Positions 53,328 through 63,699 of a stretch of 64,000 nt of DNA are shown here, piece by piece. A program made the position numbers and the translations under genes. The DNA is from Symbiodinium kawagutii (lineage: Eukaryota > Sar > Dinophyceae > Suessiales > Symbiodiniaceae). The DNA lies in contig VSDK01012888.1 in the NCBI GenBank assembly GCA_009767595.1, positions 247,357-311,356 on the forward strand, given 5' to 3'. The notes under the pieces are model-generated. The model searched no databases. It saw nothing but the letters and a program-made list of their open reading frames with translations, and was not told the DNA's origin. Within the stretch, counting starts at the first letter, position 1. Every line of letters begins with the position of its first letter.

Positions 53328-53620
53328 GTGCGAAGAGCGAATCTGAGACCACTTGGCGTGCGAGGCGGTGGATATCCTACTGAACGAGCTGCTAGCTTTA
53401 TGGTACGGAAGGTGTGCCGTCATCGTTGTATTTCCATGCTCATTTGCCCAAGCTCTGTCGCAGAAACAGCAACAGTGCTCACGTTACCGGACATTCGACC
53501 TAATCGAATGACCAGAGTGGATTTCATCATGCTTTGGCGAGGCCCTGGATCGCCGCACATCGGAGATTCCGCATCAAAGTGCATGGTGAAAAAGCAGTCA
53601 GTCGTCCACAAAATGGACAA
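53328..53620 (+). CDS. ORF, hypothetical, 3' end in a TIR element
   Basis: Plus frame from ATG 53328: MRRANLRPLGVRGGGYPTER, then ATVLTLPDIRPNRMTRVDFI and GSPHIGDSASKCMVKKQSVV. About 97 codons lie before it runs into TIR family 1 at 53624 (the ORF stops at 53657). Protein-like but with neutral codon use. Probably an exon or a decayed gene. Confidence 0.4.
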
Positions 53621-53623
53621 ATG

Positions 53624-53723
53624 GTGGTTTCTCAAAATTGAGGGTACCCAAAAATGATTGGTTTCTCACTATAAATGGTCAACGAACTGGATGATTCCGG
53701 GGTACTGCAATGACTTGAGACCC
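53624..53723. repeat. TIR family 1 copy
   Basis: GGTGGTTTCTCAAAATTGAG left, GACTTGAGACCC right. The interior ATGATTGGTTTCTCACTATA AATGGTCAAC is the clearest family core. Confidence 0.85.
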
Positions 53724-54154
53724 AAATCATGCAGCAACTTTTCGATCACAAACAAAGAGCCAACATTTCTGTCCGTCTATTCACCTGCAAATCTAAATCA
53801 CTCCATCTTTACCTATCTATAATTTTCAATCATGTCACCTTTGATTTAGCAACGAAATGTTTGAAAACGTTATTATACTGTATGAATAACTGCATATATG
53901 TATATGCTATAAACATACATATATATATAAATACAAATATATGAAGCGTTAAAATGCTTGACATAGCTTCACCCTTGGTATCCCGCGACCGTCCACCGGC
54001 GCTCCGCGCCATCCGCTCAGGAGGGGCATGCCAGGTCTTGGGGAGCGCCGGTCCTCAGGATGGAACAGCCGAAGAAGCGGTCATGCCATGGCTGCCATGC
54101 GGTTGTGAAGAAACACACAGTTCCATGGGCATGTTTCTAGATCATGAGTTCCAT

Positions 54155-54229
54155 GGGAAGTGTCATGATCAATGATGTTCAATGATGTTAGTCAATTCTA
54201 GACTAACATCATTGATCATGACACTTCCC
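54155..54229. repeat. Perfect 25-bp-arm hairpin
   Basis: GGGAAGTGTCATGATCAATG ATGTT and its exact inverse flank a 25-base centre. Immediately upstream of the ORF at 54247. Confidence 0.95.
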
Positions 54230-54246
54230 ACCGGCTATGGGGCGAC

Positions 54247-54513
54247 ATGGGGAGAAGATCCAGGGTCAAAGCTTTCAGAAAGGCGGAAAAGGTATGGAAA
54301 GGTGAGATTTCGGGACAACTTCTGTCATTTCCGGGCTGGATGTCAGAAAAGCATTCCCTGAAATTTCCCACTGACCCTGTCAAACTCATCAAACAAAATG
54401 ATGCAGAACACCGAAAGGGATCATCCAACAATGTCCCAGTTCTCCCAAATTTGTATGGTGCCGTGCTGCAGGGCACCTGTAGGTATGGTAAGGTAAGGGC
54501 AGGTAAGGCATGA
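54247..54513 (+). CDS. 88-codon ORF, hypothetical basic protein
   Basis: ATG 54247 (MGRRSRVKAFRKAEKVWKGE), then LLSFPGWMSEKHSLKFPTDP and VKLIKQNDAEHRKGSSNNVP to a stop at 54513. Neutral codon use. It lies between a hairpin and the convergent 3' end of the GT92 gene. Minus frames are also open. One of them reads CIILFDEFDRVSGKFQ (see rejected). Confidence 0.35.
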   Translation: MGRRSRVKAFRKAEKVWKGEISGQLLSFPGWMSEKHSLKFPTDPVKLIKQNDAEHRKGSSNNVPVLPNLYGAVLQGTCRYGKVRAGKA

Positions 54514-54622
54514 AATTTGGGGTGGTCTCAGTGCAAAAACTCTCAGCCAGAGATGATTCAGCTCTCTTTTTCGCAGCTTTGGAAGTTTCTCTGCGCTTCG
54601 GCATTTTTGGAAGCCCTGCATG

Positions 54623-57515
54623 TCATTTCACGCCGTTGGGGCGTGCTAGTAGCAATCGTCGCAGCAAAGGTTCCAATTTCTCGCCGAAACGTGTTTCGAT
54701 GGCTTGTCGAAGCAAGGGGACGTCATTTGCCAGTGCTGGATCGTGTATGGTGGCAGAGGGTGTTCCCCATGGAATTCGATAGTGATGAACAAATCCCACA
54801 CTTGGATCAATCTCAATGTCTTCTGTTCGAGGTTTTGGTTGATAAACCGCATGCCACCAAAGGTCATAGGCCAAATGCACATTGTAAGCGTACTTCGGCA
54901 AGGCATCACGTCCGGGACGGGCCATCATATGTTGCAAGGTGTCTTCTCGCCACGGAGAAGAAATCAGCAAAGACTCTTTGGACTGGGGCGCAGTGGTGCA
55001 AATCTTCCTGAAGCTGATGCTTCGGACTTGATCCAAGCTCTTTCCGCGGGCCTTGCGGATGGCATCCCAAACGGTGCCCATATAGTTCTGGGGCACCGTA
55101 TTGTTGGGGTACATACGGCCAGAAGCAAGGCGGAAGTACTCATCATTGTCGAAGGATGGAATCACCCACGTGGCATGGCTTTTGGCTCGGTATAGGCAAT
55201 CTCGGATGACTTGGTCAAAGTGAAAACCCACACTGTTTGGTTCTCCTGTTGGATCCACAGCAGAATGAATCCGAGTGGCCAAACCAGCTTTCAAATATGG
55301 CATGAGTACATCTTGGACGGCATCTTCGGTCCCTCGGAAGGTGTACACGAAGAAATGTTCGATTCCATGCTGCACTTGAAACTCCATCCACTGCAACAGA
55401 CGCCCTACGCTGTCGCCAAAGTCACTTTCACTCCGGTCGTCCCGAACATAGACATCCCGGACACATGCGACCGTACGGTACTTGCCTTGTACCATCCCGG
55501 GCTTGTGCGTTGCAAGCACCTTCCCGATACTCTGGCCCTTCTCATCCTCCAAGAACACCTCGAAGGGTACGTCATCATCAAAAATATCCCTAAGGATCAA
55601 AACAATTAAATATCAGGATTAAACAAATATTCCAAGAAACAGAAAGACGTACAGAGATAGGTGCGCTGTTGTAAATACATGTCTAGCGTGTTTGAGATGC
55701 GCAGGGCGTGATGTGGCGAAAGAAAAGCGGGAGGGGGGGATTGGGGGAGGGCGCAGCGCCTCCCCCCAAAGCAGAACCACAACACTTATTTTTTAAAGTT
55801 GAAAGAAATGAAACGTGTATATGTCGAACACCAGTCGCCAAATTGAGCAAGCAAAAACGTAGAGAGACAGGTGCGGTGTTGTAAATACATGTGGAATAGC
55901 GTGTTTGAGACGCGCAACCTGTAATTTGGCGAAAGAAAAGCGGGAGGGGGGGATTGGGGCAGGGTTTCCTTCCTTTCTTCCTTCCTTCCTCCCCTTCCTT
56001 CCTTCCTTCCATGTAGACCGCTGTAGCGGTGGTGGGGGGGGTCCACCCCTCGAATTCATTTATAAATGATTTTCAAATACCTAAACTATGTTTTGATCAC
56101 TTGATTTTGGAACTTTAAACTTAGAAAATCATTATCATGCATAACTATGGGAAATGAATCCATGGAGGTGGTACTCTTATGCCATGTGTCTGCAATTAAT
56201 CGCATTAATGATCATGTCAAATGATTTTGGGCGTGGGATCCTCATCGGGTACCCTTAAAAAATAAAACTGGACAGTCCGGGAATCTATTGGAAACCAATG
56301 CGCTTCAAGCCAACGCAAGTCAGCAGATTGATTTTTTTCCTTGGTTGATCTCTGATCGGTATGCTTGGCAAATCTTGCCGGTGTTTGCCTGTTGCAGCAC
56401 CCCTGGAGATTCTCGCATGCCACTGCGCCAACTCAAAGCTATCCGATCACAATATCCTCATAAATTCTGAACACAAGACTCAAACACAAGCTTTACTCAG
56501 GCAAATTCAGACTTCACGGAAATGATCTCAGCATACCCCCCATAATGATTTTCACCATGGAGGTGTGAACAAAAATGATTTCGTCAAAATGATTTTTAGA
56601 CTAACTGGTCCTTGGAATCATTAGTTTATGGAGGTATACATTTCCTTCCTTCTTTCCTCCCTCCCTTCCTTCCTTCCTTCCTTCCTTCCTCCCCTCCTCC
56701 CTTCCTTCCTTCCTTCCTTCGTTCCTCCCTTCCTTCCTTCCTTCCTTTCTTCCTGCCTTCTGTCCTTCCTTCTGTCCTTCCTTCCTTCCTTCCTTTCTTC
56801 CTTCCCTAGTATTTCTTTTAACAGCACGAATAATGTCGTTTAGATGCATATAACAATTTCTGTTTGATGCATTATATAATATATCTATTTTTTTGATGCT
56901 CATGCCAACCTCGAATGTCTCTCGGCCGGCTTCTTCCACTGGCCACTCGCACAGCAAATTGCGGCGATGGACTTGGACTCGTGACAAATGGCTGCGGCCT
57001 GGCCCAGAGCAAAACATTGGGCGTTGGTATGCCATCCTCCAGCTGCTGTTGTCAGTCAGCAGCAACGCAATGAAATTGCCGTCCTGGCCAAAGCTGGGCA
57101 CTGCACTGAAGATCCAAAAGGAGAAGTTGTCTTGGAAAGTGAGCTTGTCTGGGTCCCTCAGAATGGCCAAATCACGCGGAGAAGACCAAGTTGAGATGGT
57201 GTCATTGCTCTTCTTGAACTTTCGGCTGCGTTCTCTCTTCAGAATCGTCTTGAGAGCAGCCAAATTCCGGGGAGATGACTGAGATGACAAAGTCGAGATG
57301 GTGTCAGCGTCCTTCTTGAGCTTTTGGACGAGCCTGCTCCTCTCCTCAACACCCCAATTCCGGGGAGAAGACCAAGTCGAGATGTTGCCATTGTCCTTCT
57401 TGATCTCGCTGGGATGGCTGGGTTTGCTCTGGAGAAGGACAATGTCATCACGGCTTGCGGTCACCGAGACTGACATCACAAATGCTGCGAACATACCAAG
57501 TCTGAGACCAGGCAT
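54623..57515 (-). CDS. GT92-type glycosyltransferase, two exons
   Basis: Exon 56902-57515 starts MPGLRLGMFAAFVMSVSVTA, a signal peptide. It continues with three ~30-residue repeats built on ISTWSSPRN / SSPRDLA and a RPMFCSGPG...RRNLLCEWP region. Exon 55589-54623 (322 codons, TGA) carries the GT92 (DUF23) core: WMEFQVQHGIEHFFVYTF (ORF residues 71-88), FDQVIRDCLYRAKSHATWV then FDNDEYF (150-156, the DxD-like site), and VGFVHHYR (268-275). Acceptor CCTTAG|G has phase 2. A GA donor after GTTGGCAT (56902) restores phase, giving 526 residues. A GT donor at 56909 would not. GT92 enzymes act in the secretory pathway, consistent with the signal peptide. The sugar is unknown. The intron is about 1.3 kb and repeat-rich. 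A further small exon inside it is possible. The spliced frame is inferred. Confidence 0.78.
55640..55970 (-). repeat. ~100-bp direct repeat in the GT92 intron
   Basis: GAGATAGGTGCGCTGTTGTAAATACATG...GGCGAAAGAAAAGCGGGAGG at 55650-55745 recurs at 55862-55958 with minor changes. Confidence 0.85.
55970..56020. repeat. (TTCC)n short array
   Basis: TTCCTTCCTTTCTTCCTTCC and similar, in the GT92 intron. Confidence 0.9.
56030..56600. other. GT92 intron, no exon seen
   Basis: AT-rich, with only short weak frames (minus 56217-56423). Confidence 0.45.
56640..56812. repeat. (TTCC)n array in the GT92 intron
   Basis: About 40 units with CTCC, CTGTCC and GTTCC variants. It makes the GRKEGRKEG tail of the minus ORF, which I exclude from the protein. 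Confidence 0.97.
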
Positions 57516-57719
57516 GGTTTTGAATTGGCATGAACAAGTACGATAGTGAGTGTGCAAGGCAAGCTTGAACCCAAATGGCAACCGTTTGCACAATCTGATC
57601 TTTTGCCATCTTTCATGTCAAGCCCCATTCTGCAAAACGGATTTGTTTTCGCCGTTTTGTGCTGATGGCCGTGCTTTTTTAGTCCAATCATAGGCCTATA
57701 TGTGCTGAATTGGAATCTG

Positions 57720-58570
57720 CGCATTTAAAGCAACTGGCTTCTTTGCATCCAAGTGTCAGCCTGCCGTCATCTGGACAGATCTGCCGCTAGCCACAAGGTC
57801 GAAGAACCTGGAAGGTGATCTGCGGCGCTTTTTTCACAGGGAGAACATATCATAAAAACGCCGAAAGTTATATAAGTATTGATGATTGAAATCATCAATG
57901 GTAAGTTGGATGATTATGATCAAAATATCCACATCCTTCCCCTATAAAAGTAACACCCCCAACGTGAAGAGGGCAGAGGGTGGTCTTTGTTGACTTTAAG
58001 GGGGAATAAGGCCTAAAGATGTCCAAAGCCCAAAAAAACACTGCGATAAGCCATCATGGAAAAGTGTTGTCCATGATCAATCCATATCAACCTGCCACTA
58101 GTCGCGAATCTTGACCAATCATATTCATGATAATGAAACACAAAGATCTATATGATAAACAGCTAATGTAAGTGATATCCATCAGTTCCTTCAACAGGCC
58201 ATGTCTGCAAAAGGCAGTGGGCAAAATGGGTGTCAGTCGGATACTGCATCAGCTGCTTTACTTTTTTTCTGAGAATTCACTACCATTCATTACCCAAACA
58301 ACGCACTTTTGGAGGTGGACGATTTGTAGTAGACAACAGCCATATGGTGCATGCCATATGGTGAGTTTTTGTTCAAGTAATTGTTCATAATCTTTAATAG
58401 CTAACCAGTTCATTCGGTAATATGGTGAATATTGGTTTGGGGTGAAGCTAATTCTTATTGTCGAAAATGTTGTCATGAGTTTCAATCAAATATACGCTAT
58501 ATGATACACCAACCGTGGTATGATGAGCATAGCTTAAATACTAGAATATAACCTAATAAAACCTGCAGAA
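57720..58570. other. No supported gene; upstream of GT92
   Basis: Intergenic sequence 5' of the GT92 gene, AT-rich, with weak ORFs at 58172-58390 (+) and 58258-58485 (-). No promoter motif could be identified. Confidence 0.4.
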
Positions 58571-58585
58571 TGATAGTTACGGATG

Positions 58586-58712
58586 ATTTATGTCGGCCAA
58601 ACTCATGTGCCGTTCCCCATGACCCGCCTGGCCCTGTTCGGGATCATGGAAACCAACCAGCTGGTGGCACATCCATGCCGCATCGCTTGCGCCTCACATC
58701 CAGGGCAGATGA
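58586..58712 (+). CDS. Coding block, strand unresolved
   Basis: Plus: RMIYVGQTHVPFPMTRLALF, GIMETNQLVAHPCRIACASH to TGA. Minus: GFICPGCEAQAMRHGCATSW. Each has about 68-70% GC3. Confidence 0.38.
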
Positions 58713-58875
58713 ATCCATGAGATTTACAGGCAACACGAGAGGCATCTTGGAACTCGTAGTGCCAAGGTAAAGTTAGTTCAAATTGGGGAGCATCCTCGTA
58801 CTGATCGAAAACGTGTGTAAGGGGGTGATCTCACATCATGAGGGTGGAACATCAGAGATGCCAACATCAGAGACC

Positions 58876-59190
58876 TTATGCGATGATGCTCAGCTGCAGG
58901 CTGCGAGATGCCAAGTCGAGCTGAGCGGCGAGGGGCGCACAGCATGGCCGTAGCGTGATCCATTGTATTGTGACCCCATGATGGACGGGCTCAGCGAGGA
59001 TCGACTCGAAATCCTGCACCAACCCGTATAGGCTCCTGTCATCATGGAAGCCTATCGTGCCACAACTTCTGAACATCACTGGAGATCCCAGTATTTCATT
59101 CTGTCTAAACTGGAACTGCATACCTTGACCACCCCGGCATATGTCCTTGAAAGGGATGTACGACGGTTGAATTACGTCCTGCATGAGCAC
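58876..59190 (-). CDS. Terminal exon(s), hypothetical protein
   Basis: A minus frame of 104 codons ending at TAA 58876. The last 75 codons are strongest: VMFRSCGTIGFHDDRSLYGL, VQDFESILAEPVHHGVTIQW and PLAAQLDLASRSLQLSIIA, GC3 about 65%. A 5' border near TTTAGACAG (about 59105) is likely, with the more 5' codons AT-rich. Family not recognised. Confidence 0.55.
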   Translation of the reverse strand: MLMQDVIQPSYIPFKDICRGGQGMQFQFRQNEILGSPVMFRSCGTIGFHDDRSLYGLVQDFESILAEPVHHGVTIQWITLRPCCAPLAAQLDLASRSLQLSIIA

Positions 59191-59469
59191 CGTTGTTATC
59201 CACCAAGTAATTACAGTGGTCCTTCAAGTTTCGTGAACGAACCGAGGAACTATGCCCCAATCCAAAAAAAGAAATCAACCCAAATCACCTAGCTTGGCGG
59301 TGGTGTCATTGGTAGTGTTGAAGAGCGTCAATATATTCCGAATTGGGATCCTCAAAAGTGGAGTACTATATGCTATAAATTAATCTTGGATGAGAATTAC
59401 CCATATAATGCGCAAGTCATTTAAGAGTCTGATGCTCTTACCTGCACGCCTGATCACCAATCACCAATC

Positions 59470-59562
59470 GAACCTGAATAAAACCCAACTTCCAGGCTCT
59501 GAACTGCCGAAAGTCGGTGCCAAGAATTGCTCGTCCCAAGCTGCCATGGGCCCCCAGAACCC
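59470..59562 (-). CDS. Possible exon
   Basis: Minus frame FWGPMAAWDEQFLAPTFGSS EPGSWVLFRFDW ends at TGA. A plus frame (ELPKVGAKNCSSQAAMGPQN) competes. Confidence 0.3.
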
Positions 59563-59950
59563 TACAAATCATAGGGTTTTTAATGTTTTTACTCTACAAG
59601 ATATTGATATGGGCTATAACTATAACCTGTAAAAACGACGGTCTTGGGAGCCCTAGGTGGTCAGTACTTGTCTATCACCACAATCACCACCATCAAGTTC
59701 AACATATTAGGCTTCTGCTGTGCAATGGTCACGTGCCGAGCTTCCTACCAAATACAAGTGTATGCATACATAATTCATTCAAACATGTACAAATGTGCAT
59801 AAATGAGTGCTTATATTCAAAAACAATCAAAAACATAATTGCATGCTAACATATTTACTTGCTAATGAATGTGTGTGTGTGTGATGAATTCATTTCATTC
59901 ATGAAATATGAATATGAATAGAATATGATGTAATTAACTATTGCAATCTC

Positions 59951-60058
59951 TAAGGGCATCCTCCTTTTGGTCACAGCAAGCAGCAAGCAGCGCCACCTTT
60001 TGCCGCATGTGCCGAAGCCTGAGCAGTGCATCCAGCACGCGGCAGTGAAACGAGACAC
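59951..60058 (-). CDS. Internal exon, helical protein
   Basis: AATCCAAG|GT acceptor, then VSFHCRVLDALLRLRHMRQK VALLAACCDQKEDAL, ending A|GAGATT (GA donor). Leu-rich, likely helical or coiled coil, GC3 about 69%. The frame lacks an ATG start. Two other frames (minus and plus) are open with similar bias. Confidence 0.5.
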
Positions 60059-60130
60059 CTTGGATTCCAAAACGACCAGCGTTGCCCTATGACTCTACAG
60101 CTGTGTCTGTTGCAAGCCGCTCATGAAAAC

Positions 60131-60243
60131 ATGTATGGCAATTGGTTAATATCACCGAACCGATAATGACCAACAAAACTATAGGGAAAACAATGGATAA
60201 TGGTGGGGAGCCAGGAGTACAGGGCTTTGACCCATAGCCATAT
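60131..60243 (-). repeat. Repeat family 7, copy 2 (reversed)
   Basis: On the minus strand: ATATGGCTATGGGTCA, CCCTGTACTCCTGGCTCCCC, CATTGTTTTCCCTATAG, TTGTTGGTCATTAT. It matches 43390-43512 in the same order. Confidence 0.8.
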
Positions 60244-60465
60244 GACAACATGAATCTCGTCACAATGCCACGAACGGAGCTACGAAATGCCAAGGGATCA
60301 TACCGTTCCTGACAGCAAAATAATCAAAATATATTGAAACACAAGCTCAGGGAAATTTTGCGGCCAACCCAACCATCAAACACTTTATCCGTTGGATAGG
60401 TTTCCCCACGTAAAACTGCTGGTTTTCCTCTCAAACATGGTCACTTTGAGATGGTTGGGGGTACC

Positions 60466-60700
60466 CCTCCAAGTGCGGACGACAGCACCAGCAAGCTTCA
60501 GTGGGGCGGGGACACCTGGGAAGCGACAGAATCTGCTGTAAATTGTGGATCTTTCAGTGGCAACTGGTAGTCTTGGCTTCCAAAGACGCATGGAAATCGA
60601 GAAAACTCCCAGTGGAAACCCCCAGAGACTTGGACGGAGCAACTCGAAACACGACTCAAGCTGCCTGGAGAAGAACCACAGGTCAACCGGTTCATGAGTC
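60466..60700. other. Coding-like block, unresolved
   Basis: Plus 60501-60704 (KDAWKSRKLPVETPRDLDGA) and minus 60498-60695 (VSGGFHWEFSRFPCVFGSQD) are both open. A minus exon VPAPLKLAGAVVRTWRG after CTTCCCAG is also possible. Confidence 0.3.
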
Positions 60701-60726
60701 GTAAAATTCTACGAATGCTGGATGCA

Positions 60727-61740
60727 CAATAGTAAAGCGCTAACGGTATAGCAAGAATTATTTCTCAGAATCGGATTGTTCAGCACTTAGCTAAATTCAA
60801 ATCTACACATAGATTTGAAATTACAGAATGCCAACTTGTTCCAGGACATCTGTAACAATAGTGCCACGCTGCAAATAATTGTCAGAAAAATCCGAATTAT
60901 CAGATTTGGCTTAACTAAATTGTAGAAAAGCTAAATCAAATTTAGCTTTGATCCGGAAAGCGGCTTTCAATTGTGGCTGAATGTTTATGCTTCCCTTGTG
61001 GCTGGACGCTGTTCAAAAGCATAAGCAAAGCAAAACTTCACAAACTCAAAGATTCTAATTACTTTGTTCAAAACAACCGTTGTCTTTTTCTTCAACCTCT
61101 TTAAAAATGCAAGAGATGGGCTACAAAGAGTACCGCCTTGCATAATCTTGTAGGTGCTTCCATGTGAAACTGTAGACTAGAACAAGCACTTGCAATAAAA
61201 AGTTTTTCCGACTCACCTGCATTTTTTTCTTCTTCCCTGTTGTTGGTCATTGTGGTTAAATTGTTTTTTAATCATGGTTGAATGCGGTTCAAAATCATAA
61301 GCAAAGCAAACCTTTACAAATTTAAAAACTTTACCTTGGCTAGCTGGATGACTGTCCTTGCATGTGCAACTATAAATTGAACGGATCACTTGCAATAAAA
61401 AAAACAACTCTCTGGCTCATTTGTGTTTTTTTCCTTCTTCCTGGTTGTTTTCAATTTTGGTTGAACTGTTTCCAATTGTGGTTAAAATGCCTTTCAAAAG
61501 CACAAGCACAGCAAACCTTTACAAACTCAAAAACTTGCGCAATCAAGAAACGGAGGTTCTTTATCAAAATCCAATAAAAGCCCCTCCAGAGCCTATCAGA
61601 AAAGAGGGGATTCGTCAAAACCTTATCAAAGGCTTCGGGGAAAAGTTGAAATTTTTGATATACAATGAAGAAACAGACCCTGCCCCCAGCTAAAAAAAAG
61701 GGGGGAGGGGGGGAGTCCTTTACTATTGTGGATACAGCAT
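60727..61740 (+). repeat. ~1 kb dispersed repeat, copy B
   Basis: Starts CAATAGTAAAGCGCT and ends TACTATTGTG like copy A (47983-48932), same orientation. It has up to three internal units with GCAATAAAAAxxxxxxxCTGGCTCA, CAAAAGCATAAGCAAAGCAA and CTTTACAAA words. At the place of the (AAAAG)n array it has ordinary sequence. Confidence 0.85.
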
Positions 61741-62058
61741 TATCCAAGATGCGTGAAGTTTGGAGAATGACAATTTACAATTTCTGGGTGACACCTCTAG
61801 ACACCACCGTCGGTGTCCGAAACCATGGGCAACCGTACCAAAATGGCAAAGCAATTGTTGGACACATATGGATACATCACTGGGCAAATAGTGCCAAACC
61901 GTCCACTGCGAAAAGTGGCCAAATGAATCACGATGCACGAAGACACTCTACAAAGGATGCCTCAACCAGCACGAGAACCAGCCATTGCATCCGTCTCCGA
62001 TTTCTCTGAAAAACATCAAATCACTTCCTGCCAAAGCTGGTGTTGTTCAACACGCAGC

Positions 62059-62285
62059 CCTTCGCCAAAGCGAGCTGAGCGATTCCAAGAAGTCTTTCCT
62101 GATGAGGCTGTCCTGAAATGATTACCAAATTCTTCCAGTTACCATCAAAAAGTAGGCAACCAGCTAGCTTCTACCATTGTTGTGGCGGGGGTTGGTTACC
62201 TACTACAATGGTAACTGGAAGCATAGGGATCAAACATGATTTTGATGATCCTCATCCAAATTGCAGGCACAGCATCCCAGTGTCA
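62059..62285 (-). CDS. Two small exons flanking a TIR-bearing intron
   Basis: Upstream exon 62251-62285: GGGGCAG|TG, TLGCCACNLDE, ends GAG|GATCAT (GA donor), phase 0. Downstream exon 62059-62112: ATCATTTCAG|GAC, DSLIRKDFLESLSSLWRR, about 71% GC3, then a GC donor or a stop 2 codons later. Phases match. An alternative frame from the same acceptor runs to TGA at 62021 (LLGIAQLALAKGCVLNNTSF GRK). The plus ORF 61933-62121 is less likely. Family unknown. Confidence 0.5.
62132..62221. repeat. TIR family 3, copy 3, inside a 138-bp intron
   Basis: CTTCCAGTTACCATCAAAAA GTAGG left, CCTACTACAATGGTAACTGG AAG right. Occupies 90 of the 138 bases of the proposed intron 62113-62250. Confidence 0.9.
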
Positions 62286-62763
62286 CTGCCCCAAAAATAG
62301 GCAGAACATGCGAGAACATCCCCCAACCATTTAAGATACCATCTGGCATGGTGATACAGCATGGGAACAGTACATGTTGATATAGGCATAACAATGGCAT
62401 GGTTCCCCAGATAGGCATCCCAACCACGTACAACATTTAAGATACCATCTGAGTCCCTGGGTATATCATTCGTTGACCCACTGCACCGTTACGGTCAGCA
62501 CATCTATAGAGCTGCCTGGGCTACAACTGGAGACTAGCCGTCACGTCACGAATCTGCTCAGCGAACCATGAAATCAACAGCTATGCCATCATGACTTCCC
62601 CCTCCAAACATTCGACCATGGCAATCCTCATCATAAGCCAGCAACCATCATCAAGCAAATGTTGATTTCTTCGGCTCATATTTGTCTCAGCTGGATTGTC
62701 ACTTGCGGATATTGCTTGCCCTTGATGAAGGTCAGTACCGCACCTGAGCCATGAGGTCTGTTC

Positions 62764-62979
62764 ATGTCTGCCACGATGAAACTTGCTGGGGAACACATGG
62801 GCTCTGGGGTGGGCCCTAGTCGATGGGAGTTCATAACAACCGTCAACAGCTGCATCAGAAAATATTCTCCGGCTCTTCTGTCAGCCTGGCAGGGAGGGTC
62901 GCAGCTCTACATGGTACAGCACTCAGGTTTGACCATGGCTAACTACCACCATAGGTCCCCAAGACCCTGCAAAAAATGA
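62764..62979 (+). CDS. 72-codon ORF/exon, hypothetical
   Basis: MSATMKLAGEHMGSGVGPSR, WEFITTVNSCIRKYSPALLS, AWQGGSQLYMVQHSGLTMAN to a stop at 62979. GC3 about 60% in the middle, and the minus strand is blocked by stops. Family unknown. Confidence 0.42.
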   Translation: MSATMKLAGEHMGSGVGPSRWEFITTVNSCIRKYSPALLSAWQGGSQLYMVQHSGLTMANYHHRSPRPCKK

Positions 62980-63180
62980 TGGCTTGGGGTCCAATGCTAG
63001 TGAGAGTCAGTAGTCACTAATCAATTATTTCTTACAATTCTGACAGGCTGGTGATTGTTCCACTGGATCACCAGCCCATCGCAAGGGCCTCACTCGTTGC
63101 TGTGCAGCATGGTCTGCCAGACTTTGAGTGACAAACAGGAAACCTTGCCAAATTTTGCCCACCCCAAAAAAGATTTCTCA

Positions 63181-63255
63181 TCTAAGTTTTTCCTTGTTTA
63201 ATCAGCTGCCAAAGTTGTGGGGCCGTCAAGGTGTCGAAAGGCGCGTTTTTGAGCG
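63181..63255 (-). CDS. Possible exon of the FHA gene
   Basis: CCCTGTAG|G then VTSLKNAPFDTLTAPQLWQL IKQ on the minus strand, GC3 about 64%. It lies downstream of the FHA exon on the same strand. The plus ORF 63128-63331 competes. Confidence 0.35.
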
Positions 63256-63541
63256 AGGTCACCCTACAGGGGGCAGTCTGCATCATGGGGCTCAGGCACC
63301 GTCAACCAGAAGCATCGTTGAGGATTGGTAAGCGCATCATCAACAACTATAAGCATCTAAAAGCCTCGATAAACTGAATGCTATCCACAACTATAAGCAT
63401 CAAGCCACAATGATAAAAACCATCATTATGAGCTAATGTATGCTACTTACCCGTTGGGAATCACTGACTGTTATTGAAATGCAGTAGCGGCCCAGGGGTC
63501 GATCTCTGGGGTGCTGGCAAGGCTCCATTGGGTACGGTCAC

Positions 63542-63685
63542 CTCGTTGCCCTTTCCAACCAACGCGCCGTTCACGAAGGTGCCGTTCAGGGATGTGTCAC
63601 TTAAAATCACTGTGGGGAATTCCGTTCCGGTATCCTCCGGGAGAAACCGGAACGAGCAGAATGAAACACACGGCGCTCCCACACG
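63542..63685 (-). CDS. FHA-domain exon, gene continues out of window
   Basis: CATCATGCAG|CGT acceptor (63687-63686), phase 0, 48 codons to GAG|GTGACC (GT donor). It reads CVSFCSFRFLPEDTG..., then VILSDTSLNGTFVNGALVGKGNE. The S(L)NGTFVNG...VGKG signature with preceding hydrophobic strands is the core of a forkhead-associated domain, which binds phosphothreonine peptides. Unspliced, the frame would end at 63461. FHA domains occur in kinases and DNA-damage proteins. Which kind this is cannot be told from one exon. The 5' part lies beyond 63700. Confidence 0.7.
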
Positions 63686-63699
63686 CTGCATGATGGTGA

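Noticed and set aside
54310..54395. Walker-B-like reading FCIILFDEFDRVSGKF on the minus strand
   Set aside because: No Walker A or other AAA+ motif lies upstream, the frame is short and codon use is neutral. Probably chance.
56601..56880. Basic GRKEGRKEG tail of the minus ORF 56601-57593
   Set aside because: Comes from the TTCC array; the exon is judged to end near 56902 in the GT92 gene.
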